Assembly (NCBI GenBank): GCA_963701325.1
Contig: OY969604.1
Location: 1,798,001-1,862,000 of the forward strand
DNA: 64,000 nucleotides
Source: Bog-756 sp963701325
GTDB taxonomy: Bacteria; Actinomycetota; Acidimicrobiia; Acidimicrobiales; RAAP-2
Direction of reading: 5' to 3'
Shown here: positions 44,756-53,056 of the stretch, one piece after another
Numbering within the stretch: the first letter of the stretch is position 1
Layout of the letters: each line of letters begins with the position of its first letter
The notes under the pieces: model-generated
What the model saw: the letters and a program-made list of their open reading frames with translations, nothing else
Databases searched by the model: none
What the model was told of the DNA's origin: nothing
Position numbers and translations under genes: made by a program

Positions 44756-45082
44756 ATGGAATCTGACACAATCCATCTCGAGCTCCGTCGGGGAACATCC
44801 GAGATGAGACAGTTCACGATCACCGGACTTGTGCTCGGCTCGATCGTCCTCGCACGTTGGGATGGCGAGCTCCTCATAGTAAGCAGGATCCTGTACAACT
44901 TGGTCTGCCTCGCGCGTGCCGTCGACGAGATATTCCAGGACGCCGAATGCGAAGACCGATGGCGGCTCGCCCTCGATACACCATCACTGATCGCCCTTGA
45001 GATCCTGGGGGGTCTCGACTGTGTAACCCAAGTCGACTGCGAGATCGTGGATCATGGTGATCCGGAGTCGCGTCAGTCATAG
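44756..45082 (+). CDS. Hypothetical protein, 108 aa
   Basis: A soluble alpha/beta-looking protein (IHLELRRGTSEMRQFTITG, VLGSIVLARWDGELLIVSR, ILYNLVCLARAVDEIFQD). No family recognised. There is no clear RBS before the ATG, but the shared 18-bp dyad lies 34 bp upstream, which supports it being a real and possibly leaderless member of the regulon. Monocistronic by context. Confidence 0.5.
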   Translation: MESDTIHLELRRGTSEMRQFTITGLVLGSIVLARWDGELLIVSRILYNLVCLARAVDEIFQDAECEDRWRLALDTPSLIALEILGGLDCVTQVDCEIVDHGDPESRQS

Positions 45083-45410
45083 GCCTGTAAGACCTGCGAT
45101 CATCGGATAAAACCCGCCTTGTGCTCCGTGGTGCCAGTCAGCCGTCCCTTCTGCTTTGTTGGTCTCCGTCTCGGTGCTTTGCCCGTCTGGGCAATCTTGC
45201 GGCATGGCGCGGGTCGGTGCACCCCCCCGGGTCGGTTGAGCGGGTGTCCCGTGAACTGTCAACTGACATGGAATCGGGGTCCGCCGCGCTTACAACCCTG
45301 ACACGTACCACCCACGGGCCAAGCGACGCAACCGTCGAGCCTCAACCATTGGCTTCGTCGACCAACTGCGCTGTGACACCGGCCCGGGCGATGGGTGCAC
45401 TCCGAAATCG
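45083..45410. other. Convergent intergenic region
   Basis: About 330 bp between convergent genes. Nothing recognised. Confidence 0.4.
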
Positions 45411-46139
45411 TCAGGAGATCAACCTGCCCACTCCCACGCCGACCAGTGCAGCAGCAGCGGCAACGCCGATTGTCTCCAGGACCGTTGTCATCATGCGTCG
45501 ATGGCCGATGAGTGCCCGCCCCACACCAAGTCCAACTAGCAGGACCAACGTGACCGATAGCGAAACCACCCTCGCCAATGACAGGGTCAGAAACGCGAAC
45601 GGGAGCACTGGGACGAACGCGGCTAACAGATCGGTGACGAACATCCAGACCGACTGGACAAGGGGGCTCTGACGGGTTGACTCCCCCACGCCCAGCTCGA
45701 CACCGGCTCGGATCTTCAGCCCCGTGTCCGGGTGCTCGGACACTATCCCGATCACGCTGTCCGCCTCGGAGTCCCCGAAACCAGCGCTCACAAGACGGTC
45801 GTGGATCTTTGCCCGCACGCTCTGCGGGTCGGCCTCGTACTCCGCTTGCTTCGCGGCAAGATCGGCGTCAGCCTTGTCATTGCTCGATTCGACATCGAGA
45901 TAGGTGCCCGCCATCATTGACACTGCGGCCGCAGACGCTCCCGTGGCACCGGCTAGAAGTACGGCTGACGAGTTCGGCGCAGCCGCCGAGACGCCGAACA
46001 CCAGCCCGAAGATCGACACGGTGCCGTCCTCCATCCCGAACACGATGGAGCCGACGGAATTCTGGAATGACCGACCGAATCGCTCGATCCAGCTCGAAGG
46101 GGATGCCGATCCGTCACTGCCAGTGGACGCATCACTCAC
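45411..46139 (-). CDS. VIT1/CCC1-family membrane protein (Fe/Mn transporter-like)
   Basis: A 242-residue protein of the vacuolar iron transporter family. It has five hydrophobic helices with GSIVFGMEDGTVSIFGLVFGV in the first, an acidic cytoplasmic loop between helices 2 and 3 (TYLDVESSNDKADADLAAKQAEYEADP as in the metal-binding domain), and a C-terminal three-helix region. Relatives move Fe2+ or Mn2+ out of the cytosol in exchange for protons. ATG 46139. Dyad site 15 is 217 bp upstream. Confidence 0.87.
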   Translation of the reverse strand: MSDASTGSDGSASPSSWIERFGRSFQNSVGSIVFGMEDGTVSIFGLVFGVSAAAPNSSAVLLAGATGASAAAVSMMAGTYLDVESSNDKADADLAAKQAEYEADPQSVRAKIHDRLVSAGFGDSEADSVIGIVSEHPDTGLKIRAGVELGVGESTRQSPLVQSVWMFVTDLLAAFVPVLPFAFLTLSLARVVSLSVTLVLLVGLGVGRALIGHRRMMTTVLETIGVAAAAALVGVGVGRLIS

Positions 46140-46840
46140 GGACGGTCAACCGGGCCACTCACCAGTGATCCTGTAGGGGTTGACCGTCGCCCGCACGGTC
46201 GACTACCAGGGTGGCTGAGGGACGTTTCTGGGGAGTCGACGCAGACTCCGCCCATGCTGGCCACAGGAGTATGGCCCCGGGAAACCGCTTGAGTGGGGGT
46301 GTCCAGTCGGGAGTGATCCATGGCACCAGCTTGAGGAATCAGGCATGGGCTCCGAATCCCGCAACTGCGTAGTTGTGATGGATTGCTTCCCGACCGAGAC
46401 TGAGAAATTCCAGCCCCACGGACCGCTGTCCAGCCGATTCTGCCACCCATCTTGCCGGCCAGTTTTCCAGCTCCACTCAACCGACCAACGAGATCTCGCG
46501 AGCCCAGTGGTGTGGTCGTGCACCCGACTCAAACAAGATGGCAGGTGGACGACGGACACACCGCCGAAGTACGCGGATCCGGGATGTCTGGGGAAGGGGG
46601 TGTTCGGTAGCGTTTTCCCTGACCAGAGGGAATTGTAATCATGCTCGGTGCGGTCCGTATGCCTAGCGGAAATGCAGATATCCAAACGAGACGCTGGCAC
46701 AGCCCGGGCCCTACCTGGGGTGCGGTTGCAGGAGCGCCCCCATCGACGCTGTCACGCCAGGGCGGCGTCGCAGTGATAGCTGCGGCATCTGGAAGACGGA
46801 GCACACCACGCGCTGGGCAGATTCCGACACGGTCATCCTG
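46140..46840. other. Divergent intergenic region
   Basis: 700 bp between VIT1-like and AI-2E-family genes. Holds dyad site 15 and a small inverted repeat near 46182 (GACCGT / ACGGTC). A plus-strand frame at 46378-46638 has several Cys residues but no RBS or family match. Confidence 0.4.
46356..46373. promoter_or_regulatory. 18-bp dyad, site 15
   Basis: ATCCCGCAACTGCGTAGT. 217 bp from the VIT1-like start (minus) and 468 bp from the AI-2E-family start (plus); assignment to VIT1-like is more likely. Confidence 0.6.
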
Positions 46841-48082
46841 ATGACCACGGACTCGAAGCCCGCAATCTCCGACGCTCGACAGGCCAAGGCGCTGAGCCGC
46901 CGGGCCCGGATCATCGAGACCGCAGAGGCCAACCATGTTCCGTTGCGGACGATTCTGGTCGTCGTGGGGCTCCTGGTCACGGTCTTCGTGGCCGCAGAGC
47001 TCCTCTACCGAATGCGGGGGCTCGTGGTCCTCATGCTGGTGGGCGGGTTCATCGCTCTCATCCTGAATCCACAGGTGGTGGCCTTGCAGCGATGGAAGGT
47101 CCACAGGCGAGGAGTGGCCGTCGCCATCGTTACAAGCTGGGCCGTGCTGGTCTTCGTCGGTTTGGCGTTCGCGTTTGGCTATCCCCTGGTGAACACTGTC
47201 ACCCACTTGGCAGACAACCTCCCCGGCTACGTGGACAAGGCCGAGCACGGAAGGGGTTGGCTCGGCCATTTCGTGCGGCGATACCACCTCGACGCCTGGG
47301 TGCAGAAGAACTCGCCGAAGCTCGTGAACTACGCCGAGGGGCTCAGCAAACCGGCGCTCTCGATCGGGAAAGGAGCAGCGGGCGTGTTGGCCACGCTGTT
47401 CACAACGTTCGTCTTTGTCGTTCTCCTGCTTCTCGAAGCGCCGAAGATGCGCACCTGGATTCTCGGATCGGTATCCGAGGAGCGAGCGGCAACGTGGACC
47501 AGGGTCGGTACCGAGGTGAGTCGATCCGTTTCTGGCTATGTTCTGGGCGACGTGCTCACGTCGATCATCGCGGGCGTCGTCGTTTCGGTGACGCTAGCTA
47601 TCCTCTCCGTACCATTCGCACTGCTGTGGGGCCTCTGGGTGGGGCTGGTGGACTTCCTGCCAACGATCGGTGGCGCGTTGGCCGGCATCCCGACGGTTCT
47701 GTTTGCACTGAGCCACTCCGTGACTGCCGGATTGGTGACCGCCGTCGTCTTTGTGGTCTACACCCAGGTCGAGAACCACATTCTGAACCCGGTAATCATG
47801 AGCCGCACGGTCAAGGTCAACCCCTTGCTCATCATGCTGTCCGTCCTGGTCGGAGCCGAGATCGGGAGCTGGGTCGGCGGTTTACTTGGAGGATTCGCCA
47901 TGGCGCTCTTGTCGATCCCCATCGTGGGCGGGCTCCAGGTGATTGTGCGGGAGATCTGGTCGGCCACCTTGCCGGCGGCGTCGCCGGTCCCACTCGATCC
48001 GGCTGAACACCCCGCCGTTAGCGTTCAGACGGCGTCTGACGCCACTCTGGTCGCCGAGGTGGACACTATAGATGCCGGATGA
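46841..48082 (+). CDS. AI-2E family transporter (PerM-like permease)
   Basis: A 413-residue protein with about eight membrane helices and the family pattern: paired N-terminal helices (VVVGLLVTVFVAAELLYRM, GLVVLMLVGGFIALIL), LADNLPGYVDKAE in the large loop, SGYVLGDVLTSIIAGVVV, and FLPTIGGALAGIPTVLFAL near the C-terminus. Family members were named for autoinducer-2 export, but many are probable ion or solute permeases, so the substrate is open. RBS weak. No dyad close to its start. Confidence 0.86.
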   Translation: MTTDSKPAISDARQAKALSRRARIIETAEANHVPLRTILVVVGLLVTVFVAAELLYRMRGLVVLMLVGGFIALILNPQVVALQRWKVHRRGVAVAIVTSWAVLVFVGLAFAFGYPLVNTVTHLADNLPGYVDKAEHGRGWLGHFVRRYHLDAWVQKNSPKLVNYAEGLSKPALSIGKGAAGVLATLFTTFVFVVLLLLEAPKMRTWILGSVSEERAATWTRVGTEVSRSVSGYVLGDVLTSIIAGVVVSVTLAILSVPFALLWGLWVGLVDFLPTIGGALAGIPTVLFALSHSVTAGLVTAVVFVVYTQVENHILNPVIMSRTVKVNPLLIMLSVLVGAEIGSWVGGLLGGFAMALLSIPIVGGLQVIVREIWSATLPAASPVPLDPAEHPAVSVQTASDATLVAEVDTIDAG

Positions 48083-48238
48083 GGGAGTGCTGGAGGTCAC
48101 CACCGAGACCGCGAGGCTGGTAAACCGAGCGTGGTCCGATCACTCAACCACATCACCGCGTGCGATCCCTCGGTCGCTAAAACCGGATCGCGGGCACTGG
48201 TTGAGGTCACCAGCGCCGCGCTCCAAGCCTCGAGGCAC

Positions 48239-49516
48239 CTACCCCAGGCCGGAAACAGTATGAATGAGAACAGCGAGCGATAGGACACCGACCACGGCGG
48301 TGCACGTCGTTGCCACGACGCGAAAGACCCTCCCGTTGGCCGCCGAACCCAGAACCGAGCGACGGTTCGCCAGAATCAGTACATAGGTGAGCAGGATCGG
48401 CGTGATGATCCCATTGAGCACCTGAGCATTCACCACGAGAGTGACTAGATTGCCAGGGGCGAGCGCCATGCCGGCCCCGACGAGGATCTGGATGGTGAAC
48501 AGGGTGTAGAACAACGGCGCCTGACGGAAACTGTTGGAGACCGAGCGTGGTGCTCCAACAGCATCGGCGATGGCGTAGGAGGTCGAGAGCGGTACGACCG
48601 AAGCTGCCAGCAGCGACGCCCCGAGGAGACCTGCTGCGAAAAGATAGGGGGCTGCAGGACCCACCGCGGGAGTCAGCGCCTTCGCCGCCTCCTGTGCTGA
48701 CTGAAGTGGGCCAGTCCCGCCGATGGCTGCGGCCGTGGCAATGATGATGAAGATGCTGATGATGTCGCTCCAAATCGCGCCGCTGACCGTATCGACCCGC
48801 TCCTTCGGATAGTCGGCCGGAGCAACTCCTTTGTCGACCACGGCAGATGCCACGTAGAACTGCATGTACGGGGTGATCGTGGTACCGATCAAGGCCACGA
48901 CCAGCACCAGGAACGCATTGGTGCCGAGAAAGTGCGGCCACAGCAGGTTGCTGATCACCTCCTTTCCGTTCGGATGGCCCAGGAACGCAGCGATCGGGTA
49001 AGCGAGGAAGGCGAGGGTCAGGATGAGGAACAACCGTTCCGCCCTCGAGTACGAGCCCATCACGGTCAGAACCCACACCCCGACTGCGGCGATCGGGATC
49101 GAGATGTACTTGGAGACCCCCAGGATCTCCATGGCCGCACCGACTCCGGCGAACTCGCTGACCGTCAGACCTGCGTTGGCGACCAGCAGCAGCACTAGCG
49201 CGCCGGTGGTCCCTCTCGCCGAGAACTGCTCCCGGATCAGGCCCCCGAGTCCCTCCCCCGTGAATGCCCCGAGACGGGAGCACATCTCCTGGACCACCAC
49301 GAGGGCGACGGTGATGAGAACCATCACGAATAGGGTCCGATAGCCGAACTGCGACCCAGCGCTGGCGTAGGTGAGGATCCCTCCGGCGTCGTTGCCGGCA
49401 TTGGCTGCGATGATCCCCGGTCCGAAGACGGCAAGCACCGCCAGAAGCCGGACCACCCAACGCCGACGAAGCGTTGGGCGTGCCGCAGCTAGGGGCTTCT
49501 GGTCCACGCTGGTCAC
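48239..49516 (-). CDS. NRAMP-related divalent metal transporter with NRMT-like (Mg2+-type) binding site
   Basis: A 425-residue, eleven-helix NRAMP/SLC11-superfamily carrier. The metal-site residues depart from canonical NRAMP: helix 1 has AGNDAGGILTY (DAGG at 43-46) where Mn/Fe transporters have DPGN, and helix 6 has IGTTITPYMQF (TPY at 215-217) where they have the MPH-type Met. Loss of the Asn and Met ligands matches the NRAMP-related magnesium transporters (NRMT, for example from Eggerthella lenta), which favour hydrated Mg2+. The gene overlaps the upstream PRC-barrel/MgtE_N gene by four bases. That partner domain is the Mg2+ sensor of MgtE channels, strengthening the Mg2+ assignment, which remains inference. 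Confidence 0.88.
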   Translation of the reverse strand: MTSVDQKPLAAARPTLRRRWVVRLLAVLAVFGPGIIAANAGNDAGGILTYASAGSQFGYRTLFVMVLITVALVVVQEMCSRLGAFTGEGLGGLIREQFSARGTTGALVLLLVANAGLTVSEFAGVGAAMEILGVSKYISIPIAAVGVWVLTVMGSYSRAERLFLILTLAFLAYPIAAFLGHPNGKEVISNLLWPHFLGTNAFLVLVVALIGTTITPYMQFYVASAVVDKGVAPADYPKERVDTVSGAIWSDIISIFIIIATAAAIGGTGPLQSAQEAAKALTPAVGPAAPYLFAAGLLGASLLAASVVPLSTSYAIADAVGAPRSVSNSFRQAPLFYTLFTIQILVGAGMALAPGNLVTLVVNAQVLNGIITPILLTYVLILANRRSVLGSAANGRVFRVVATTCTAVVGVLSLAVLIHTVSGLG

Positions 49517-50397
49517 GTGGCCTGCTTCCTACCGAGCAAAGCCAGCAGCCTCGCCTGGTCGGTGGGATCGAGTTCGCCCAGGAGCGCATCGAGTTTGGCC
49601 GGCTGGAGACCGCCAAGTACCTGGGCTGCGGTCGACGTCTCCGCTAGCGACGCCAATTGCGCTTGCTGTGGTCGCCCGAGACCGTCCAGCAGGGCGGCGA
49701 CCTGCTTCGCACCGAGCGTTTGCAGTTCGGCAGCTGGCACGGCCATCTGGACGCTGCTGCCGGCCTCTCCCGCCGAGGCTGCCGGGCCCGCGGGATCCGA
49801 TGCCATCGGGTTTACGTTGCGCGGCACGAAGGCCTGAAGGCCGGACCAGTCGACCGATCGCACCGGCGGAGGGCAGGTCCGTCGTCGAGGCAGCACCCGG
49901 CGGAGGAAGGCCCACAGGCCCACGTCGATCCCCGCCAACTCCCAACCGCGGCCGACGTCGGCCAGATAGGCGTCGGCGGCCCGGACCACCTGTACCCCGG
50001 CCACATCGATGAGCTGCCGATCGATCACGTCACGCGACAATGCCATCCGACCGTCACCGCGGACTGGGACGGCAACGACCACAGCGGTGGTCCGAATCTG
50101 AACGGCTGACTGCCCCAGAAAGAGATCGCTAATCGGCACGACACCCAATACCCTCCCCGTTCGGACGAGGACTCCGACCACCAGGGGATATGAGGTAGCA
50201 CCGTCCCACCGGACCACGACATCGCTGACTTTGCCGACCCGGATTCCATCCGGATTGCGGACGGGGGCTCCTACGAGATTGGCCACGGAGATTACCCGGC
50301 TCCCCAGTGTCCGACGGACGGTAGCGCGTTCGCGACGCACCTCGGCGGCCCCGGCGTGGTGACGCCGCTCCATCTCGGGCCCAGCCGATTCACCCAT
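49513..50397 (-). CDS. PRC-barrel plus MgtE_N-domain regulatory protein
   Basis: About 294 residues. The N-terminal half holds two PRC-barrel-like modules (SVANLVGAPVRNPDGIRVG.. and DVIDRQLIDVAGVQVVRAAD..). The C-terminal ~100 residues match the MgtE intracellular N domain: helical repeats with LGAKQVAALLDGLGRP, LQPAKLDALLGELDPTDQA and LLALLGRK. In MgtE this superhelix senses cytosolic Mg2+. Translationally coupled (ATGA) to the NRMT-like carrier, it probably gates or senses for it. The start is uncertain (50397 or ATG 50373); a longer frame to 50502 runs into the duplicated segment and is unlikely. Confidence 0.8.
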   Translation of the reverse strand: MGESAGPEMERRHHAGAAEVRRERATVRRTLGSRVISVANLVGAPVRNPDGIRVGKVSDVVVRWDGATSYPLVVGVLVRTGRVLGVVPISDLFLGQSAVQIRTTAVVVAVPVRGDGRMALSRDVIDRQLIDVAGVQVVRAADAYLADVGRGWELAGIDVGLWAFLRRVLPRRRTCPPPVRSVDWSGLQAFVPRNVNPMASDPAGPAASAGEAGSSVQMAVPAAELQTLGAKQVAALLDGLGRPQQAQLASLAETSTAAQVLGGLQPAKLDALLGELDPTDQARLLALLGRKQAT

Positions 50398-50420
50398 GCC
50401 GCGCACCCGTTCCGGTCGAG

Positions 50421-50777
50421 TCAGGCATCCGACCCATCCTGTGGGCAGAGATGTCGGCTGTAGGCGACAAGCGTGACGGCTGCCTCCCAGCATGGCTGAC
50501 ACCGGAAGCCCACGTAGAGCGGGCTTTCTTCGGACTCCGGGGCCCCGTGGTCACCGACGACGTGTCCGTCCAGCCGGTCCTGGATGTCCCGGCGAAGGAC
50601 CCATTGTCCGGAGTTGTTCCGTTCGGTGAACCCCCAGACCACCAGGTCGTAGAGGTGCGGGGAGAGCAGGTCGGCGGTGAGCCCCGCGTCATAGACGCTG
50701 CCCGGCGCGATGCGGCGGGCCCGCCACGGACCGACGGGGTCCGGTGGGCCCACATCGTGTTTCCATTCCACGGACAT
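50421..50777 (-). CDS. Hypothetical protein, 118 aa (copy A)
   Basis: A soluble protein with SPHLYDLVVWGFTERNNSGQW, VLRRDIQDRLDGHV and a C-terminal YVGFRCQPCWEAAVTLVAYS. The C-x2-C pair suggests a metal or redox site. AGGAAGAA precedes the ATG by six bases. No family recognised. Encoded downstream of the BON gene on the same strand with a hairpin between; duplicated almost perfectly at 55979-56335 with one residue-changing base difference in an overlapping frame only near its 3' end. Confidence 0.6.
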   Translation of the reverse strand: MSVEWKHDVGPPDPVGPWRARRIAPGSVYDAGLTADLLSPHLYDLVVWGFTERNNSGQWVLRRDIQDRLDGHVVGDHGAPESEESPLYVGFRCQPCWEAAVTLVAYSRHLCPQDGSDA

Positions 50778-50810
50778 CGAAGGTTCTTCCTGTCGTGCCT
50801 CGGTCCCCGC

Positions 50811-50850
50811 GAGCCCGGCCCCGGTGAGTCGTCACCGCGGAGCCGGGCTC
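50811..50850 (-). terminator. Hairpin between BON and 118-aa genes (copy A)
   Basis: GAGCCCGGC (50811-50819) pairs with GCCGGGCTC (50842-50850), with an inner stem CGGTGA/TCACCG. Could terminate or attenuate BON transcription. Confidence 0.6.
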
Positions 50851-50924
50851 GTCGGGGCCTCCTCGGGCGCCACAGGGGGGAGGGGGAGGTGGCGCTGCCG
50901 TGAGAGAACGAGGCGGGGAGATGG

Positions 50925-51578
50925 CTAGTAGACGACGACCAAGCGGTTGACCACCTCGGCGACCCCGGGCGCCTGCCAGGCGGTGTCCACCGCCTCGTCC
51001 ATTGACCGCCATGACCCGACGGTCCCGTCCAGGTAGACGGTGGAGCCCGACGTGGTCACATCGATCAGCGACTCGTCGATGATGGCATTTCGTCGGAAGG
51101 CCCGGTTGATCCGGTCGGCCACGTCACTCGGGATGGGGTCACCGTTGATCACGATGCCGTCGGTGATGCCCAGGACCCCGTCCACCCGGCGCACCGCGTG
51201 CAACGCGGCCCGGCGTTGGAAGTGCCGGCGCACCTGACCGGTCAGAGTCACCCATCCCTCGGTCACCACCACGTCAATTGCCCCGTGGGGAACCCACCTG
51301 TCGTCGTCCAGGGCTGTCACGCAGGCGGCGGCGATGTCCCCGTCGACAATGGCCTCCCCGACGATCCCAACCAGGAGCTGGTTGTCCACCAGGGTCACCC
51401 CGCCGATACTCCAGGCGTCGTCGCCGGCCAGAACCGACTCGTAGTACGTGGGCACAGCGCCGGTCAGGGTCACCTCGCCGTCGCTCGCCTTGACCACGAT
51501 CCGGCTGTTGTCGAGGAGGGGGTCCCAGTCGAACTCCTCCTTCACATCGTGCTCCACAATGTTGTTCGGCTTGTGCAT
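50925..51578 (-). CDS. Triple BON-domain protein (copy A)
   Basis: 217 residues, closely similar to the BON protein at 33801-34457 from the first residues (MHKPNN..) to the end (..VVNRL). It has three BON modules with GEVTLTGAVPTYYE, GWVTLTGQVRRHFQ and STVYLDGTVGSWR. ATG 51578 has AAAGGA seven bases upstream; an upstream in-frame start at 51608 is not needed. No signal peptide. Ligand unknown. Dyad site 16 is 85 bp upstream. Identical protein encoded in copy B. Confidence 0.87.
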   Translation of the reverse strand: MHKPNNIVEHDVKEEFDWDPLLDNSRIVVKASDGEVTLTGAVPTYYESVLAGDDAWSIGGVTLVDNQLLVGIVGEAIVDGDIAAACVTALDDDRWVPHGAIDVVVTEGWVTLTGQVRRHFQRRAALHAVRRVDGVLGITDGIVINGDPIPSDVADRINRAFRRNAIIDESLIDVTTSGSTVYLDGTVGSWRSMDEAVDTAWQAPGVAEVVNRLVVVY

Positions 51579-51662
51579 GGCAGTCCTTTCGGGTCTGGTG
51601 CGCATCACGGGAGTCGCGTGCGCTTACCCTTTCGATCGTGCGCCACCGGCACCTCGATCTAC

Positions 51663-51680
51663 ATCCCGTACTTGCGGGTT
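51663..51680 (-). promoter_or_regulatory. 18-bp dyad, site 16 (BON copy A promoter)
   Basis: ATCCCGTACTTGCGGGTT. It lies six bases inside the right end of the duplicated segment, so the duplication carried promoter and gene together. Confidence 0.75.
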
Positions 51681-51686
51681 TGGTAC

Positions 51687-52115
51687 TGGGGAGCCATCCA
51701 CGGAGTCGGCCAAAGGGCCGCTCGCCAACACGCGGCGGACCAGTCGATCGACGTGTCTGTAAACCATTCGAGAATTCAGCACCACGGGAGTTCCTGGAGG
51801 AGTCGCTGATCGGTGAGGGCACAAAGACGTCGACACAGTGATCGGCATCACCCATCCGGCGCGATCTGGCCGGCGAAATCGAGACCCACCGGTGACCGTC
51901 ATCATCACGTGCTGGGTGTCGGCACGGTGCGAGTTCGGGCGCGACAGGCCCAGGCAGTGGATCAACTTTGAAGCATTGATCGTCTTGCTCCGATGTGCCG
52001 CTTACCCGTCAAGTGATCATCAATTCGAACCGCACGCCTGCGGACGGAGACCGCCTTCTCCAAGACGCGGCGAAACGTCATGCGCCAGCTACCCCTTGGG
52101 TGCCTCGCTCGTCGG
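51687..52115. other. Intergenic region
   Basis: About 430 bp between the duplicated segment and a small minus-strand gene. No gene or dyad recognised. Confidence 0.4.
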
Positions 52116-52331
52116 TCAGGCCTGACGTTTCCCAACCATCACCACTGCCGCCACAGCAACTGCCCCCACGAGCGCCACCGTCGATATGGCTCGCACTCCC
52201 CTTCCCGCCCTCTTCATCGTCGAGCGCGCATCCTCGGCAGTCGTCAGTAGGCGGCTCAACAAGTCGATCGCCGCCTCTACCTTGTCGAGGCGGGCATCCG
52301 CCTCCGCTCTCCATGTTCCTGAGTCACCCAT
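52116..52331 (-). CDS. Small single-helix membrane protein, 71 aa
   Basis: ATG 52331 has AAGGAG at seven bases. An N-terminal amphipathic coiled-coil-like half (WRAEADARLDKVEAAIDLLSR) is followed by one C-terminal membrane helix (ISTVALVGAVAVAAVVMV) and a basic end (GKRQA). The tail-anchor layout is common in small stress-induced membrane proteins; no family named. Dyad site 17 is 102 bp upstream. Confidence 0.6.
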   Translation of the reverse strand: MGDSGTWRAEADARLDKVEAAIDLLSRLLTTAEDARSTMKRAGRGVRAISTVALVGAVAVAAVVMVGKRQA

Positions 52332-52432
52332 AGCCTTCTCCTTGTCGTTGCTCTTGGGCACTTGCCCTCCACGCGCCGACCCTGGGTCGGCGACACTATT
52401 GGTCCAGTATCCGGCCTCCCGACTAGAAGCAC

Positions 52433-52450
52433 ATCACGCGACCTCGCCAT
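52433..52450 (-). promoter_or_regulatory. 18-bp dyad, site 17
   Basis: ATCACGCGACCTCGCCAT; left half matches fully, right half is degenerate. 102 bp upstream of the tail-anchored protein start. Confidence 0.5.
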
Positions 52451-52593
52451 CGTCTCGGGCTCGCCAGTCGGACGTCTTGTACCAAGGCCCCTGCATGGGG
52501 CTTCGGGGCAAGGCCAATTCGACAGGACTCACCTACACAAGGATCCGTGGACAGCGAGGTCCAGGCGGCCACCGCATTTCCCCTTCTGCGCCT

Positions 52594-52611
52594 ATTGACG
52601 TGATGCGGGAT
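52594..52611. promoter_or_regulatory. 18-bp dyad, site 18
   Basis: Reads ATCCCGCATCACGTCAAT on the minus strand. No gene start within 250 bp; target unclear. Confidence 0.5.
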
Positions 52612-53056
52612 GACCGACGCGATACCTTTCATCCAAAGGTGAGGCGCCCAAAGCTCCGAGCGAATCCGTTGCGCACCGACGCCCCAGCCACGCTGAATGC
52701 AGCTCTGGAGGAGGGCCACTTTCTGGTGTTTTGCGGACGTACAATGCTGCGAACCAGTTGACCTCCTGCTATCCCGTTAAGCGCGCTATTGGGTTGCCTG
52801 TATCTCACCTTCCGGACATCCCCGCTCGGGATGTGTCTGGACTAGCCGCTCGCGACCATGTTCGAACACCCAGCCGGGGATCGAGCCCTGTAGTTGCCCA
52901 ACCAACGCCGGATCAAGTGTGTCCGGATTCGCCGGTCAGACCCACAACCAGCCCCGGCCCGTTCCGGGACATGTGCCAGAGTCTCCTGTTATCGTGGTGG
53001 GCTGGCGCTGGCGCTGGTGGCCATCCGGCGGAAGGCGTGAACGGGTCGGAGGCGTC

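Larger units (their letters stand above)
50398..51686. repeat. 1.29-kb direct duplication, copy A
   Basis: Identical to 55956-57244 (offset 5558 bp) except one substitution seen by eye at 50463 (G) versus 56021 (A). It contains a 118-residue gene, a hairpin, a BON gene and dyad site 16. Both ends stop abruptly in unrelated flanks. Confidence 0.95.
52332..53056. other. Divergent intergenic region
   Basis: 725 bp between the tail-anchored protein and the frameshifted kinase. Contains dyad sites 17 and 18. No gene recognised. Confidence 0.45.

Noticed and set aside
46378..46638. Plus-strand frame with several cysteines upstream of the AI-2E-family gene
   Set aside because: No RBS, and the composition is not typical of neighbouring genes.
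51604..51622. Second dyad-like sequence (ATCACGGGAG..CGCGTG) near the BON start
   Set aside because: Half-site spacing differs by one base from the consensus and the inner positions do not match; not counted among the 20.
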